This document shows positions 1 to 6,611 of a DNA stretch of 29,462 nucleotides, piece by piece (the stretch's first letter is position 1; each line of letters begins with the position of its first letter). This DNA comes from an uncultured Oscillospiraceae bacterium (GTDB taxonomy: Bacteria; Bacillota; Clostridia; Oscillospirales; Acutalibacteraceae), in contig UQVI01000004.1 of NCBI GenBank assembly GCA_900544515.1, forward strand, positions 1 to 29,462. Reading direction: 5' to 3'. The notes below the pieces were generated by a model. The model did not search any database, had not been told where the DNA came from, and saw only the letters and a program-made list of their open reading frames with translations. The position numbers and the translations under genes were made by a program.

Positions 1-4
1 CTAG

Positions 5-37
5 TCGTCGGCAGCGTCAGATGTGTATAAGAGACAG
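5..37 (+). other. Illumina Nextera read-1 adapter / Tn5 mosaic end (not genomic)
   Basis: Bases 5-18 are TCGTCGGCAGCGTC and bases 19-37 are AGATGTGTATAAGAGACAG, which together are the Nextera transposase read-1 adapter with the 19-bp Tn5 mosaic end. The four bases before it (ctag) are probably also non-genomic. It is library-preparation sequence left on the contig end, not a natural transposon. Genomic sequence starts at 38. Confidence 0.97.
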
Positions 38-440
38 CTGTAGTCCAACCGATTGCATAAATCGAATAAACGATATCAAAATAACCAACCAGTATACCTT
101 TATTTTCCTCCATCGGAGAATTTACAAGCGTCGCATTATAGCCGCTGCTATGAAGAAGTTTAGTTGCATTTGACACCTGTTTTGAGGATAAATCAACACC
201 CCAAAGTGTGTCTGCCCCCTGCTCTGCGCACCAAAGAAGAGAATGCCCGCTGCCACATCCTATGTCTAAAATCTTCTTATTTTTCAAATTCCCTAATAAA
301 TGAATCTGATTTTCATCAGGAATATATATGCCATATGAAGGTAAAGCTGTAGCGCCAAACCAATCATCAGCAATGGCATCCCAGCTGTTTTTGTTCTGAA
401 ATAAAATATATTTATTACGATCCGAAATATGATCAATCAT
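38..440 (-). CDS. Class I SAM-dependent methyltransferase, 3'-truncated by the contig end
   Basis: Reading leftward from the ATG at 440-438 gives about 134 residues with no stop before the adapter, so the C-terminal part is missing. The translation begins MIDHISDRNKYILFQNKNSW and contains motif I of class I methyltransferases, KILDIGCGSGHSLLW. It is followed by the acidic end of strand 2 (GVDLSSKQV) and an FDIVYSIYAIGW stretch in the position of motif II. These are the usual SAM-binding elements of small UbiE/Methyltransf_11-type enzymes; the substrate cannot be told. The start codon overlaps the last 8 bases of the upstream membrane-protein gene (ATGATTGA), so translation is probably coupled. 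It lies in no plus-strand reading frame that makes sense. Confidence 0.85.
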
Positions 441-1440
441 TATGATCCGGCTCTTCCTTATCTTTTTTATTGTTAACTGCACCAATTATAATGCAGACAA
501 CTCCTACAGCAAACAACACAGTAAAAATAATAATTAACAGCTTAGCCTGATATGATAATTCTGTTGAACTATTCTGCGCACTTATCTCTGAAGAGCTTTC
601 TCTCTTTTCAACATTTTCATTATTCGTTTCTGCACTCTGCAAAATTTCTTCTGTCACTTCATCATCAACAAGCTGATTACCCGAGCCTGAAAACTTTGTT
701 GCAGGAGCTGACGTTTTCTTATTAGCCGACGTATTTCCTGAACCGGAAAATTTAGTGCTTGTTTCTTTTATTGTTTTTGATGTATTCGTCTTTGCTTTCG
801 TTTCTGTCTGCTGGCGTTTCTTTGATGTTGTCTGCTTTGTCGTCTTTGCCTTTGTGGTCTTTACTGTTGTAGGTACATACATATCAAGGTGAATGCTGTC
901 AAGCAGATTATATGTACAATTCAGTCCGCAGTAATACTCACAGCTTATAGAATTATTAAGCATTCTGTCCGTTTTATTTTTGAATTTGAACGCAACAAAA
1001 ACACCGCCGCCCTGCCGTTTGCACGATGCCTCATCAAAATTATAATATACATCAATGGATTCCAATGTATTTTTACTGGAACTGTTAATCAGACCGTTCT
1101 TGTCCACCTGAAAAGAATAGGTATTAACATCATTTTTAATCGTAAATGCAAGCGTTATATTTTCATTGGTATTTCTGTCTATTCTGTAATCTGTAAAACG
1201 CGAAAATAAATAAAAACAGCCCTCATCCTCATCAGCAATATATTTTGAAAAACCCTCAAAATAATTGTCATCGGAATAGTAAATTTCATTTCCCTTATCT
1301 ATCCAGTAAATCTCATCTTCTACCAAATCAGTATTCAGTGCAAATACACAAGACGGAAATGAGATAATAGAAAAGCATATAAAAACAGGAATGATTTTTC
1401 TGAAAAGTCCATCAAAAATACGCTTTCTAACGACTTTCAT
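433..1440 (-). CDS. Secreted, C-terminally membrane-anchored protein with Thr/Lys-rich linker, function unknown
   Basis: 335 residues. The N-terminus has a basic stretch and a hydrophobic segment (VFICFSIISFP) ending in FPSCVFA, a signal peptide or possible weak lipobox. Residues about 35-190 form a Cys-containing globular domain I do not recognise. About 190-290 is a low-complexity linker rich in Thr, Lys and Ser with two copies of TKFSGSGN. A C-terminal transmembrane helix (LLIIIFTVLFAVGVVCIII) is followed by a basic/acidic tail. The architecture is that of a surface-exposed domain on a stalk tethered to the membrane. The start at 1440 has a good ribosome site (AGAGAGGG) 7-8 bases upstream. 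The methyltransferase gene overlaps its stop by 8 bases, so the two likely form one transcript. No function is assigned. Confidence 0.8.
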   Translation of the reverse strand: MKVVRKRIFDGLFRKIIPVFICFSIISFPSCVFALNTDLVEDEIYWIDKGNEIYYSDDNYFEGFSKYIADEDEGCFYLFSRFTDYRIDRNTNENITLAFTIKNDVNTYSFQVDKNGLINSSSKNTLESIDVYYNFDEASCKRQGGGVFVAFKFKNKTDRMLNNSISCEYYCGLNCTYNLLDSIHLDMYVPTTVKTTKAKTTKQTTSKKRQQTETKAKTNTSKTIKETSTKFSGSGNTSANKKTSAPATKFSGSGNQLVDDEVTEEILQSAETNNENVEKRESSSEISAQNSSTELSYQAKLLIIIFTVLFAVGVVCIIIGAVNNKKDKEEPDHND

Positions 1441-1470
1441 AAAATCATCCCTCTCTTAATCACTGATAAA

Positions 1471-1499
1471 AATATACCATAATTTACCAATAAGGTAAA
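1471..1499 (-). promoter_or_regulatory. Probable promoter of the secreted protein gene, with inverted repeat
   Basis: On the minus strand TTTACC (1499-1494), a 17-base spacer and TATATT (1476-1471) match a sigma-A promoter only moderately in the -35 box. The -35 box is half of a perfect inverted repeat, TTTACC-AATAA-GGTAAA at 1483-1499 on the plus strand, which could be an operator. Confidence 0.4.
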
Positions 1500-1625
1500 T
1501 AGTTTTACAAAAATTTTGAAGAAAATATAATTTTTTATTGATTTTCGTAACAAATTGATTTCGTTTTTCATAGTATAATGTCCATTGAAGTTGAAAAATT
1601 ACAAGTAATAAAATTACCAACATTG

Positions 1626-1654
1626 TTGAGGTGACTCGAAACGAGCTGTATAAT
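1626..1654 (+). promoter_or_regulatory. Possible extended -10 promoter ahead of the recombinase remnant
   Basis: TTGAGG at 1626-1631, a 17-base spacer and TATAAT at 1649-1654 preceded by TG make a good extended -10 promoter. A second TATAAT lies at 1574-1579 but has no -35 box at the right distance. The site sits inside the small open frame, so it may be fortuitous. Confidence 0.3.
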
Positions 1655-1798
1655 CCAAGTGCGAAATTGTTCAACTTAGGGGCAGAAATACTTGTTCTGA
1701 AAGACTTCAAACTGGAAATGCTTTGGCAAGAAAGAAAGCCTGCGGTTGAATTGATATATAAAACACTGAAAGAAAATGAGGAAAATTCCAATGCATAA
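1631..1798 (+). CDS. Small ORF upstream of and overlapping the recombinase remnant
   Basis: An open frame runs from 1595 to the TAA at 1796-1798. The only conventional start is GTG at 1631, giving 55 residues beginning VTRNELYNPSAKLFNLGAE and ending KTLKENEENSNA. I do not recognise a family. Its stop overlaps the recombinase ATG at 1791 by 8 bases (ATGCATAA), the usual sign of a translationally coupled partner gene. The start is doubtful: there is no good ribosome site in front of the GTG. The strong GAGGTGA motif at 1628-1634 includes the GTG itself and would better suit a start near 1645, where there is no ATG. An upstream ATG at 1578 is in another frame and stops after 18 codons, so the gene may be frameshifted or otherwise broken. 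Confidence 0.35.
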   Translation: MTRNELYNPSAKLFNLGAEILVLKDFKLEMLWQERKPAVELIYKTLKENEENSNA

Positions 1799-3089
1799 AA
1801 TACGGGCGGCAGAGTACTACTCAAAAAATCTTGGTCGTGAGGTACACAAGGGAATGGATGTACTGGCTTCGAGGGCGTTGCACACTGGCGGCAGTCCTCC
1901 GCTTGGATATGATGTTGTTGACAAGAAACTTGCAATCAACGAAAGTGAAGCAGAGGTTGTTCGATTTATCTTTGATATGTACGGCAATCAAAAATTCACA
2001 TATAATGATATGGCAAAGGAATTGAACGCAAGAGGATATACCACAAAATCTGGAAATGAGTTTTCTGCTTCATCATTCAACAGCATACTTACCCAACGCA
2101 AGTATATAGAGGAGTATGTTTACAATCGCAGAGTTGCAAAGTCGTTGACAGGCAAATACAATTACCACGCAAACAAGCCTGAAGATGAAATCGTTCGTAT
2201 TCCGAATGGAGTTCCAAGAATCATTGATGATGAAACATTCAACAAGGTACAGGCAAGGCTCAATCAAAACAAACGCAAGATTGGTACTTACAAGAGCAAA
2301 TCAAGCTACTTACTTTCTGGGCTGATTGAGTGTGCTGAATGTGGCTATCATTATCAAGGCAATTCAAGGAAAGGCGGAAGCGGTACGGTGTACAGTTCCT
2401 ATCGTTGCGGAAAGAAGCAGAACCACAAGATAGGGTGTGGGAACAACGAAATTGAGAAAAACAAACTTGAGAATTTTGTCATTGAGCAGTTACAGAACTA
2501 CTTGTTTTCTGACGAAGCTATCAACGAAATTGCAAATCAAGTGAATGAATACAATAAAACGGTTGCAAAAACGAACAATCAAGACTTGATTTTGTTTCAG
2601 AAACAGATGAAGCAAATCGACAAGCAGATTGCAAATATCACAAAAGCAATTGCAAGGGGTGTTGATGAGGACATAATGATTGACAAAATCAATGGACTGA
2701 ATCAATCAAAGAAAGATTTGCAGAAAAGAATTGATGAAGCAGTGCTTGAAGAGCTTCCCACTGTTTCCAAAAAGGACATAAAAGAAGCCCTGTCTATGTT
2801 CTCGACATACATCAAAGAGAACAACACCATTGAATGCAAACGATTTATAGATAATTATATTGACAAAATCGTTGTGCATAGGGACAAAGTTGAACTTGTT
2901 TTGAAAGTAGTTTCAAGCAATTTCAACACTTCTGAATCAGATAATGATTCAGGAGCTTTACATATTACTATTGTCATTTCAAGAGAAGAACTGCAAAAAT
3001 ACCCCAAACAAAGAAGAAGGCTGTCACCCATTAGGCTGGGTGGCAGCTTTTCTGTTTCCTATGAGATTGTTCTCAAACACACACATTGA
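1791..3089 (+). pseudogene. Large serine recombinase lacking its catalytic (resolvase) domain
   Basis: From ATG 1791 the protein has 432 residues. It opens MHKIRAA and continues directly as EYYSKNLGREVHKGMDVLAS. In intact large serine recombinases a start of the MxKIRAAxYxRVS type is followed by about 130-140 residues of catalytic domain before the EYYSKNL helix. Here that block, including the nucleophilic serine, is absent in frame. What remains is the recombinase domain (HTGGSPPLGYDVV onward, about residues 35-160), a zinc ribbon with Cys pairs (CAECGYHYQ, YRCGKK, GCGNNE, about 180-220), a coiled-coil segment and a C-terminal beta segment (about 345-405). It should bind DNA but cannot cleave it. 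The last 25-30 residues are read through a terminator hairpin, so the true 3' end may also be altered. An alternative in-frame start is ATG 1776. An assembly deletion is possible. Confidence 0.75.
3020..3051 (+). terminator. Rho-independent terminator of the recombinase transcript, inside its reading frame
   Basis: GCTGTCACCCA (3020-3030) pairs with TGGGTGGCAGC (3037-3047) over 11 bp with one G-U pair, followed by TTTTCTGTTT. The reading frame passes through the hairpin and stops 38 bases later, which is unusual and suggests loss of the original stop codon. Confidence 0.75.
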
Positions 3090-3192
3090 TGAAAAAAGTG
3101 TGTTTTCTTGGTGTGAATTTTCTGTTTTTTGTGTGACAAGCGGTGTGATTTTCTCTGCAATTCCTGCACAGAATGCTCGTCATTTCCTAATA

Positions 3193-3241
3193 AAAACAAA
3201 AATCTCACAAATCAAGGACAAATTGCCTCAAATTGTGAGAT
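3193..3241 (-). terminator. Terminator of the tRNA operon
   Basis: On the minus strand ATCTCACAA (3241-3233) pairs with TTGTGAGAT (3210-3202), followed by a run of T residues (GATTTTTGTTTTT). It begins four bases after the CCA of tRNA-Pro, as expected for the end of this operon. Confidence 0.7.
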
Positions 3242-3244
3242 AAA

Positions 3245-3322
3245 TGGTCGAGGTGACAGGACTCGAACCTGCGGCATCCTGCTCCCAAAGCAGGCACTCT
3301 AGCCAAACTGAGTTACACCTCG
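3245..3322 (-). tRNA. tRNA-Pro (anticodon TGG)
   Basis: The acceptor stem CGAGGTG (3322-3316) pairs with CACCTCG (3255-3249), with discriminator A and an encoded CCA at 3247-3245. The anticodon arm is CTGCT-TTGGGAG-AGCAG with anticodon TGG, and the T arm carries GGTTCGAGTCC. Third gene of the operon Thr-Tyr-Pro; it lies next to the recombinase remnant. Confidence 0.95.
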
Positions 3323-3327
3323 ATATC

Positions 3328-3358
3328 ATTAACGAGTATCGCAAGGATACTCGTTAAT
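3328..3358 (-). repeat. Perfect 13-bp inverted repeat between tRNA-Tyr and tRNA-Pro
   Basis: ATTAACGAGTATC (3328-3340) and GATACTCGTTAAT (3346-3358) are perfectly complementary around a GCAAG loop. There is no T-run beyond that of an AT-rich stem, so it is unlikely to be a strong terminator; an RNA-processing or spacer hairpin is more likely. Confidence 0.8.
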
Positions 3359-3359
3359 C

Positions 3360-3444
3360 TGGTGGAGGAGGGTGGATTCGAACCACCGAAGTCACTGACG
3401 ACAGATTTACAGTCTGTTCCCTTTGGCCGCTCGGGAACTCCTCC
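3360..3444 (-). tRNA. tRNA-Tyr (anticodon GTA)
   Basis: The acceptor stem GGAGGAG (3444-3438) pairs with CTCCTCC (3370-3364), followed by A and an encoded CCA. The anticodon stem AGACT-GTA-AATCT gives GTA. A long variable arm is present (CGTCAGTGACTTCG region), which is the type II shape expected for tRNA-Tyr, and accounts for the length of 85 bases. Confidence 0.95.
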
Positions 3445-3452
3445 ATATTTAA

Positions 3453-3478
3453 ACTACCGTACCAGCTGATACGGTAGT
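3453..3478 (-). repeat. Inverted repeat between tRNA-Thr and tRNA-Tyr
   Basis: ACTACCGTA (3453-3461) and TACGGTAGT (3470-3478) are perfectly complementary and enclose the palindrome CAGCTG. The sequence differs from the other spacer hairpin but the placement is the same, between two tRNAs of one operon. Confidence 0.75.
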
Positions 3479-3484
3479 ATTTAT

Positions 3485-3560
3485 TGGAGCTGGTGAACGG
3501 ACTCGAACCCCTGACCTGCTGATTACAAATCAGCTGCTCTACCAACTGAGCTACACCAGC
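3485..3560 (-). tRNA. tRNA-Thr (anticodon TGT)
   Basis: The acceptor stem GCTGGTG (3560-3554) pairs with CACCAGC (3495-3489), with discriminator T and an encoded CCA at 3487-3485. The D arm is TAGCTCAGTTGGTAGAGCA and the anticodon loop is TTTGTAA, giving TGT. First gene of the operon, directly behind the promoter. Confidence 0.95.
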
Positions 3561-3579
3561 GTATCTCCAACGCTCTAAT

Positions 3580-3608
3580 AATATATCACAAGTTTATTAC
3601 TTAGTCAA
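3580..3608 (-). promoter_or_regulatory. Sigma-A promoter of the tRNA operon
   Basis: On the minus strand TTGACT (3608-3603), a 17-base spacer and TATATT (3585-3580) precede tRNA-Thr by about 20 bases. No other promoter is visible in the spacers, so all three tRNAs probably share it. Confidence 0.8.
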
Positions 3609-3621
3609 GTGTTTTTTTAAA

Positions 3622-4458
3622 TTATTTTCCCCAATTTTCAATTACTTTTTCAATCATTTCAGGATTTCGTGTTGTAATGTTATCCGGCTTGATTGCAAGC
3701 ATCTTTTTAGCGGTTCTTTCCTTATCAATCGTCCAAACCGACAGCTTATATCCTTTTTTATGGAGAAGTGACGAAAGCTGTGAGCTTGCATATTTATGAT
3801 TACAATTAATACCAACTGCTCCTGTCTCCTCAAGCAGTTCAATAAGCTTTGTTCGATATTCGTCAAAAAAGACCTTTGTTCTTGACGGCATATAGTTAAG
3901 ATAATATTCCATACCGGCACAATCCGATTCCTTAACTGCCTTGACATTCATCGTTTCAATGCCTGTAAGAAAAGCGTTATCAACAAGATCATATTTAACA
4001 AGAAGCTGATACATTGCATTAAGGGCTCTTGTTTCCTTTATATCAAGATTGATTTTAATATCTGTACCTTTAAGAAGCGAAAAAGCCTCCTCCAGCTCCA
4101 CACCGTCATTATTTGTTACGACCAAATCATGACTCATAACAACAGTATGATTCGGTCTCTGACGTATGTCAAGCTCTACAATTGCTGCCTTATTATCAAT
4201 TGCAGCCTGCACATATTCCACTGAATTCATAGGTGTATCATACGCACCTGTATGTGCTGTTAATGTAAAGTTCTCCACGAAGGTCAACTTCCTCTCATCA
4301 TATGATTTTGTTACTGCATAATCGGCAACGCCGATTACCATAGCAACGGAAACAATAAAGGCAAAAATCTGATATGATATGTGCTTTGCCCAAGTAGGAG
4401 TCATATTTCTTTTCAGGAATTTTTTGAACTTAACCCATTTTGACACTTTTTCAGCCAT
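3622..4458 (-). CDS. Membrane-anchored glycerophosphodiester phosphodiesterase family protein
   Basis: 278 residues. A basic N-terminus is followed by one transmembrane helix (about 30-48), so the catalytic domain should lie outside the membrane. The GDPD barrel begins at LTAHTGAYDTPMNS (about 67-79). The family's HRG motif is HTG here (H69-T70-G71); the later catalytic pieces are present as E95-L-D97 and H110-D111 in VMSHD. The C-terminal barrel strands include GINCNHKYAS and LSVWTIDKE. The family hydrolyses glycerophosphodiesters to glycerol 3-phosphate and an alcohol. The loss of the arginine that normally contacts the phosphate suggests altered substrate or activity. It lies 67 bases downstream of guaB, with a terminator hairpin between, and is probably expressed separately. 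Confidence 0.8.
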   Translation of the reverse strand: MAEKVSKWVKFKKFLKRNMTPTWAKHISYQIFAFIVSVAMVIGVADYAVTKSYDERKLTFVENFTLTAHTGAYDTPMNSVEYVQAAIDNKAAIVELDIRQRPNHTVVMSHDLVVTNNDGVELEEAFSLLKGTDIKINLDIKETRALNAMYQLLVKYDLVDNAFLTGIETMNVKAVKESDCAGMEYYLNYMPSRTKVFFDEYRTKLIELLEETGAVGINCNHKYASSQLSSLLHKKGYKLSVWTIDKERTAKKMLAIKPDNITTRNPEMIEKVIENWGK

Positions 4459-4486
4459 ATAATATCCACAACCTAAAATAAATATA

Positions 4487-4512
4487 GGAGCAGTATAGAT
4501 TCATACTGCTCC
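4487..4512 (-). terminator. Hairpin terminator downstream of guaB
   Basis: GGAGCAGTAT (4487-4496) and ATACTGCTCC (4503-4512) form a perfect 10-bp stem with a 6-base loop. On the minus strand it is followed by TATATTTATTTT. It begins 13 bases after the guaB stop codon. Confidence 0.75.
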
Positions 4513-4525
4513 TTTTCATTAACAA

Positions 4526-6007
4526 TTAATCCTGATGAACACTGCCGGAATAGTTAGGAGCTTCCTTAGTGATTGATACATCATGAGGATGGCTTTCAAT
4601 CAAGCCTGCACCCGTAATTTTAATAAATTGAGCCTTTGTACGAAGTTCTTCAATTGTATGGCAGCCACAATAACCCATACCTGAACGAAGACCGCCCATC
4701 ATCTGGAATATTGTATCTCCAAGAGCTCCCTTATAAGGAACACGACCCTCAACACCTTCAGGTACAAACTTCTTTGAACCCTTCTGGAAATATCTGTCTG
4801 CACTACCCTGATTCATTGCACCAAGAGAACCCATACCACGATAAACTTTAAACTGACGACCCTGATAAATTTCAGTTTCACCAGGTGATTCTTCACAGCC
4901 TGCAACAAGTGAACCAACCATAACAACTGAACCGCCTGCTGCAATTGCCTTAACAATCTCACCACTGTATTTAATACCGCCGTCTGCGATAACAGGGATT
5001 CCATACTTATCTGCTCTTTCGGCAGAATCATAAATTGCAGTAATCTGAGGTACACCAATACCTGCAACAACACGAGTTGTACAGATTGATCCCGGACCGA
5101 TACCAACCTTAACTGCATCTGCACCGGCCTTGATAAGAGCCTCAGTTGCATCAGCTGTAGCAACATTACCTGCGATAAGTGAAATCTCAGGGAATGCATT
5201 CTTAACCTTTTCAACTGATTTCATAATATTCATACTATGTCCGTGCGCTGAGTCAAGAACAAAAGCATCAACTCCGGCATCTGCAAGAGCCTGTGCACGG
5301 ATAAGTACATCGTCTGTTACACCCAGTGCAGCAGCACAAAGGAGTCTGCCTTCTTTATCTCTTGCGGTATTAGGATACTTAACGCTCTTTTCAATATCCT
5401 TAATGGTTACAAGACCTGTAAGCCTTCCATTTTTATCAACAAGAGGAAGCTTTTCCACCTTAGAACCCATAAGAATCTTCTTGGCATCTTCAAGGGTTGT
5501 GCCCTCTTTAGCAGTAACAAGCTGATCCTTAGGCGTCATAACAGTTGAAATCTTTACGCTGTAATCTGACATAAATCGCATATCACGGTTGGTAAGGATA
5601 CCAACAAGAGTTCCGTCAGCCTCACAAATAGGAACACCACTGATATGATATTTGTTCATAAGCTCCTCAGCATCTGATGCCAAATGGTTAGGGGAAAGGA
5701 AAAACGGATTGGTAATTACGCCGTTTTCAGATCTCTTTACCTTATCAACCTCAGTAGCCTGATCTTCAATCGGCATATTCTTATGAATAACACCAATACC
5801 GCCTTCACGTGCAATAGCAATTGCCATACGTGATTCAGTAACAGTATCCATTGCCGCTGTCATAAGCGGGATATTAAGGGTAATATCCTTTGTCAGCTTT
5901 GTCTGAAGCTGTACTCTGTCAGGAGTTACATCAGATTCAGCAGGGATGAGAAGAACATCATCAAAGGTTAATCCCTCTTTTACAAACTTAGCACCGTATT
6001 CGCTCAT
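4526..6007 (-). CDS. guaB: Inosine-5'-monophosphate dehydrogenase
   Basis: 493 residues, the normal bacterial length. It oxidises IMP to XMP with NAD, the committed step of guanine nucleotide synthesis, in the cytoplasm. The N-terminal barrel starts GLTFDDVLLIP; two CBS domains are inserted at about 95-210 (ITNPFFLSP to KDIEKSVKYP). The catalytic loop GPGSICTTR carries the nucleophile C309, and the mobile flap with YRGMGSLGAM and the FVPEGVEGRVPYKG segment is intact. The ATG at 6007 has GGAGG seven bases upstream. It has its own promoter (6070-6098) and a terminator hairpin. I see no purine riboswitch in the 103-base leader region. Confidence 0.98.
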   Translation of the reverse strand: MSEYGAKFVKEGLTFDDVLLIPAESDVTPDRVQLQTKLTKDITLNIPLMTAAMDTVTESRMAIAIAREGGIGVIHKNMPIEDQATEVDKVKRSENGVITNPFFLSPNHLASDAEELMNKYHISGVPICEADGTLVGILTNRDMRFMSDYSVKISTVMTPKDQLVTAKEGTTLEDAKKILMGSKVEKLPLVDKNGRLTGLVTIKDIEKSVKYPNTARDKEGRLLCAAALGVTDDVLIRAQALADAGVDAFVLDSAHGHSMNIMKSVEKVKNAFPEISLIAGNVATADATEALIKAGADAVKVGIGPGSICTTRVVAGIGVPQITAIYDSAERADKYGIPVIADGGIKYSGEIVKAIAAGGSVVMVGSLVAGCEESPGETEIYQGRQFKVYRGMGSLGAMNQGSADRYFQKGSKKFVPEGVEGRVPYKGALGDTIFQMMGGLRSGMGYCGCHTIEELRTKAQFIKITGAGLIESHPHDVSITKEAPNYSGSVHQD

Positions 6008-6069
6008 AAATCCGCCTCCGTTTTATATTATTAAATTAAGATGAAAAACACCTTTTTTATATTTTTACT

Positions 6070-6098
6070 ATAATAACACTTTTTATATTAGTATTCAA
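6070..6098 (-). promoter_or_regulatory. Sigma-A promoter of guaB
   Basis: On the minus strand TTGAAT (6098-6093), a 17-base spacer and TATTAT (6075-6070). It lies between the aroK-like stop at 6111 and guaB, giving a leader of about 55 bases. No terminator hairpin for the upstream operon is visible here, so read-through into guaB is possible. Confidence 0.7.
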
Positions 6099-6110
6099 GT
6101 ATAAATTGCT

Positions 6111-6611
6111 TTAATTTTTTGCAATATCTGCAATTAAAGCAGCTGTCTGTTCAACCGTGTTATGATTGCAGTCAATTACAGCGTCTGACCACCTCTTATA
6201 AAGGGGCAGACGTTCATTATACATATCCCGGAGTGTTTCGCCGTTTTTAATAAGCACGCCTCTTGTAGAAAGATTGCTTATCCTTTGGCACATATGCTCA
6301 TAGTCGAGATGAAGATAAATGATTTTACCAAGACCTTTTAAATGCTCCATTGATTTTTCGGAATAAATAACCGAACCGCCTGTGGCAATTATCGTGCCCT
6401 GAATATCAAGCTCAAGTATTGCATTTTCCTCTGCCTGCTCAAAATAAGCATTGCCTTTGGTATCAATTATATTTTGCAGGCTTATACCCTCAATATTCTG
6501 AATGAGCAAGTCCGTATCAAAAAAGTTTTTCAAAAGCATTTTTGCAGCAACTACACCACAGGTTGATTTTCCGCTGCCCGGCATACCGATTAATACAACA
6601 TTGGATCTCAC
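6111..6611 (-). CDS. aroK: Shikimate kinase family P-loop kinase
   Basis: 166 residues, the size of shikimate kinase, which phosphorylates shikimate in the chorismate pathway. Visible motifs are the Walker A GMPGSGKST (9-17), FDTD (about 31-34), the ATGG loop (about 77-80) and NERLPLYKRWSD near the C-terminus, matching the substrate-binding arginine of the RxPLY motif. The usual shikimate-contacting arginine in the FRxxE motif is replaced: the sequence reads YFEQAEE. The enzyme may therefore act on another substrate or be a relaxed paralogue. The start is GTG at 6611, overlapping the nth stop by four bases (GTGA). It is the last gene of the long ftsE operon. Confidence 0.75.
   Translation of the reverse strand: MRSNVVLIGMPGSGKSTCGVVAAKMLLKNFFDTDLLIQNIEGISLQNIIDTKGNAYFEQAEENAILELDIQGTIIATGGSVIYSEKSMEHLKGLGKIIYLHLDYEHMCQRISNLSTRGVLIKNGETLRDMYNERLPLYKRWSDAVIDCNHNTVEQTAALIADIAKN

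Noticed and set aside
19..37. A natural Tn5 or IS50 end
   Set aside because: The 14 bases before it are the synthetic read-1 adapter, which does not occur in a natural element.
1456..1935. A 159-residue minus-strand frame across the region left of the recombinase
   Set aside because: It runs antisense through the recombinase start and the small coupled frame, has no ribosome site or recognisable motif, and its composition is not protein-like.
5130..5525. A 131-residue plus-strand frame inside guaB
   Set aside because: It is fully antisense to a conserved essential enzyme and has no family features.
6008..6110. A purine riboswitch ahead of guaB
   Set aside because: The leader is short and AT-rich and shows no purine-aptamer core or three-way junction.
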